Of a stretch of 64,000 nt of DNA, positions 63,133 through 64,000 are shown in pieces. The notes beneath the pieces were generated by a model, which had not been told where the DNA came from, did no database searches, and saw nothing but the letters and a program-made list of their open reading frames with translations. The translations under genes and the position numbers were made by a program. How positions within the stretch are numbered: the stretch's first letter is position 1; the number at the start of each line of letters is the position of its first letter. The DNA is from Acidobacteriota bacterium. GTDB lineage: Bacteria; Acidobacteriota; Polarisedimenticolia; Polarisedimenticolales; Polarisedimenticolaceae. Where the stretch lies: the NCBI GenBank assembly GCA_029861955.1, contig JAOTYK010000004.1, forward strand, positions 62,001 to 126,000, written 5' to 3'.

Positions 63133-64000
63133 TCAGTCTTCCATCGTCGCGAGGAATTCCTCGTTACTGGATGATTTGGCCAGACGCTGGGTCAACAACT
63201 GCATGGCCTCGGCGGCACGGAGGGATGCGAGAGCGCGGCGAAGCAACGTGACCTTCTTGTACTCCACCGGCGTGAACAGCTTCTCTTCCTTCCGTGTGCC
63301 GGTCTGCGATATATCGATGGCAGGAAAGATCCGGCGTTCGAACAGACCGCGGTCCATGACGATCTCTGTGTTGCCGGTGCCCTTGAACTCCTGGAAGATG
63401 ACCTCGTCCATCCGCGACCCGGTATCCACCAGCGCGGTGCCGATGACCGTCAGCGAACCACCGGAGACCGCTTTCCGCGCGGCACCGAAGAACCGTCGCG
63501 GCTTCTCCATGGTCCGGGAATCCACACCGCCGCTGAGGACACGTCCGGAACCTCGCTGTTGCGAGTTGTACGCTCGAGAAAGGCGAGTGATGGAATCGAG
63601 CAACACGACGACATCGCGACCCATCTCCACCAGACGCTTGGCGCGTTCGAGAACGATCTCGGAAATCTGGACGTGGTTCTTCGTCTGCTCGTCGGACGAC
63701 GATGCCACGACCTCGCCCTTGACGCTCCGAGACATGTCGGTCACTTCCTCGGGACGCTCGTCGACGAGGAGAACAATCAGATGGATCTCGGGATGATTGA
63801 CCGCGATGGAGTTCGCCAGCTTCTGAAGCAGCACCGTCTTACCGGCCTTCGGCGGGGCGACGATCAGGCAACGTTGCCCCTTGCCGATCGGGGCGATCAG
63901 ATCGACGACGCGGGTCGATAGCTCGTCGCCGTCCACTTCCAACCGGATCCGCTCTGTGGGATCCTCGGCGACCAACTCCTTGAACGGGGTGTGCTGCTCC
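63133..64000 (-). CDS. rho: Second Rho factor, motor domain, N-terminus beyond the window
   Basis: The frame runs off the window edge and encodes 288 residues of the Rho ATPase: PFKELVAEDPTERI, Walker A PPKAGKTVLLQ, Walker B VVVLLDSITRLSRAYN, SGGVDSRTMEKPRRFFGAARKAVSGG and QEFKGTGNTEIVMD. Compared with the rho at 10.6 kb, it has SQQRGSGRVLSGGVDSRTM in place of [18 protein letters not shown] in the RNA-contacting Q-loop area and RKAVSGG in place of RNVEEGG. Catalytic motifs are intact. The RNA-binding N-terminal domain cannot be seen. Confidence 0.92.
   Translation of the reverse strand, partial: EQHTPFKELVAEDPTERIRLEVDGDELSTRVVDLIAPIGKGQRCLIVAPPKAGKTVLLQKLANSIAVNHPEIHLIVLLVDERPEEVTDMSRSVKGEVVASSSDEQTKNHVQISEIVLERAKRLVEMGRDVVVLLDSITRLSRAYNSQQRGSGRVLSGGVDSRTMEKPRRFFGAARKAVSGGSLTVIGTALVDTGSRMDEVIFQEFKGTGNTEIVMDRGLFERRIFPAIDISQTGTRKEEKLFTPVEYKKVTLLRRALASLRAAEAMQLLTQRLAKSSSNEEFLATMED

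Overview
The window reads as chromosomal DNA of a GC-rich Gram-negative bacterium with a large exported proteome. Mixed signals (a tig-clpP-clpX-lon-engB block, selA, larC, PP0621-type and DUF1566/DUF1554-type exported proteins, Asp/Asn/Cys-rich 'DCNGN.VPD.CD' surface repeats) are most like Acidobacteriota (Thermoanaerobaculia/Polarisedimenticolia-like) or a neighbouring phylum. This is inference from gene content; no rRNA gene is present.

Layout. 1-9 kb: thioredoxin (cut by the window edge), a zinc anti-sigma factor and its ECF sigma factor; larC with a tRNA-binding protein; pta; two glycosyltransferases; moeA. 8-18 kb: a housekeeping run on the minus strand (tig, clpP, clpX, lon, engB, rho, rpmE, prfA, prmC, moeA) covering nascent-chain folding, proteolysis, ribosome assembly, transcription termination and translation termination. 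18-26 kb: tRNA genes (Leu, Lys, Arg, His), mscL, a YigZ/IMPACT protein, a giant Cys-rich surface protein and a sulfotransferase. 26-46 kb: an accessory region built from tRNA-addressed insertions, with a beta-propeller protein, a cupin lipoprotein, a 2069-residue adhesin-like protein, an Lrp regulator, an S41 protease, a pilin with a sigma-54-type promoter, and others. 46-52 kb: a 1765-residue exported protein and tRNA-Pro. 52-64 kb: YchF-like NTPase, selA, TPR proteins, purH, rlmN, a methyltransferase and part of a second rho.

Most interesting. tRNA-Arg(UCU) at 26.4 kb is followed on its 5' side by three further copies of its 5' half (36 bp, at 28773, 30127 and 37607). Each copy is joined to the decayed C-terminus of a tyrosine recombinase read in the tRNA direction. 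The recombinase stop codon is the tRNA's own U8-A9-G10. The other side of two copies carries a covarying terminator hairpin. This gives a train of at least three, probably four, integrative modules. A related module sits at tRNA-Arg(CCG) (44319-45652), and a 1.5 kb module with conventional 3'-half polarity sits at tRNA-Lys (18325-19890). Nearly every recognisable cargo protein in these modules is exported, and none is an obvious replication, transfer or defence gene. I read this as a family of small tRNA-targeting elements that delivered surface and secreted proteins and then lost their integrases.

Other points: an ECF sigma / zinc anti-sigma / thioredoxin cluster with a GGAAC-N16-CGTC promoter in front of trxA, and two different rho genes.
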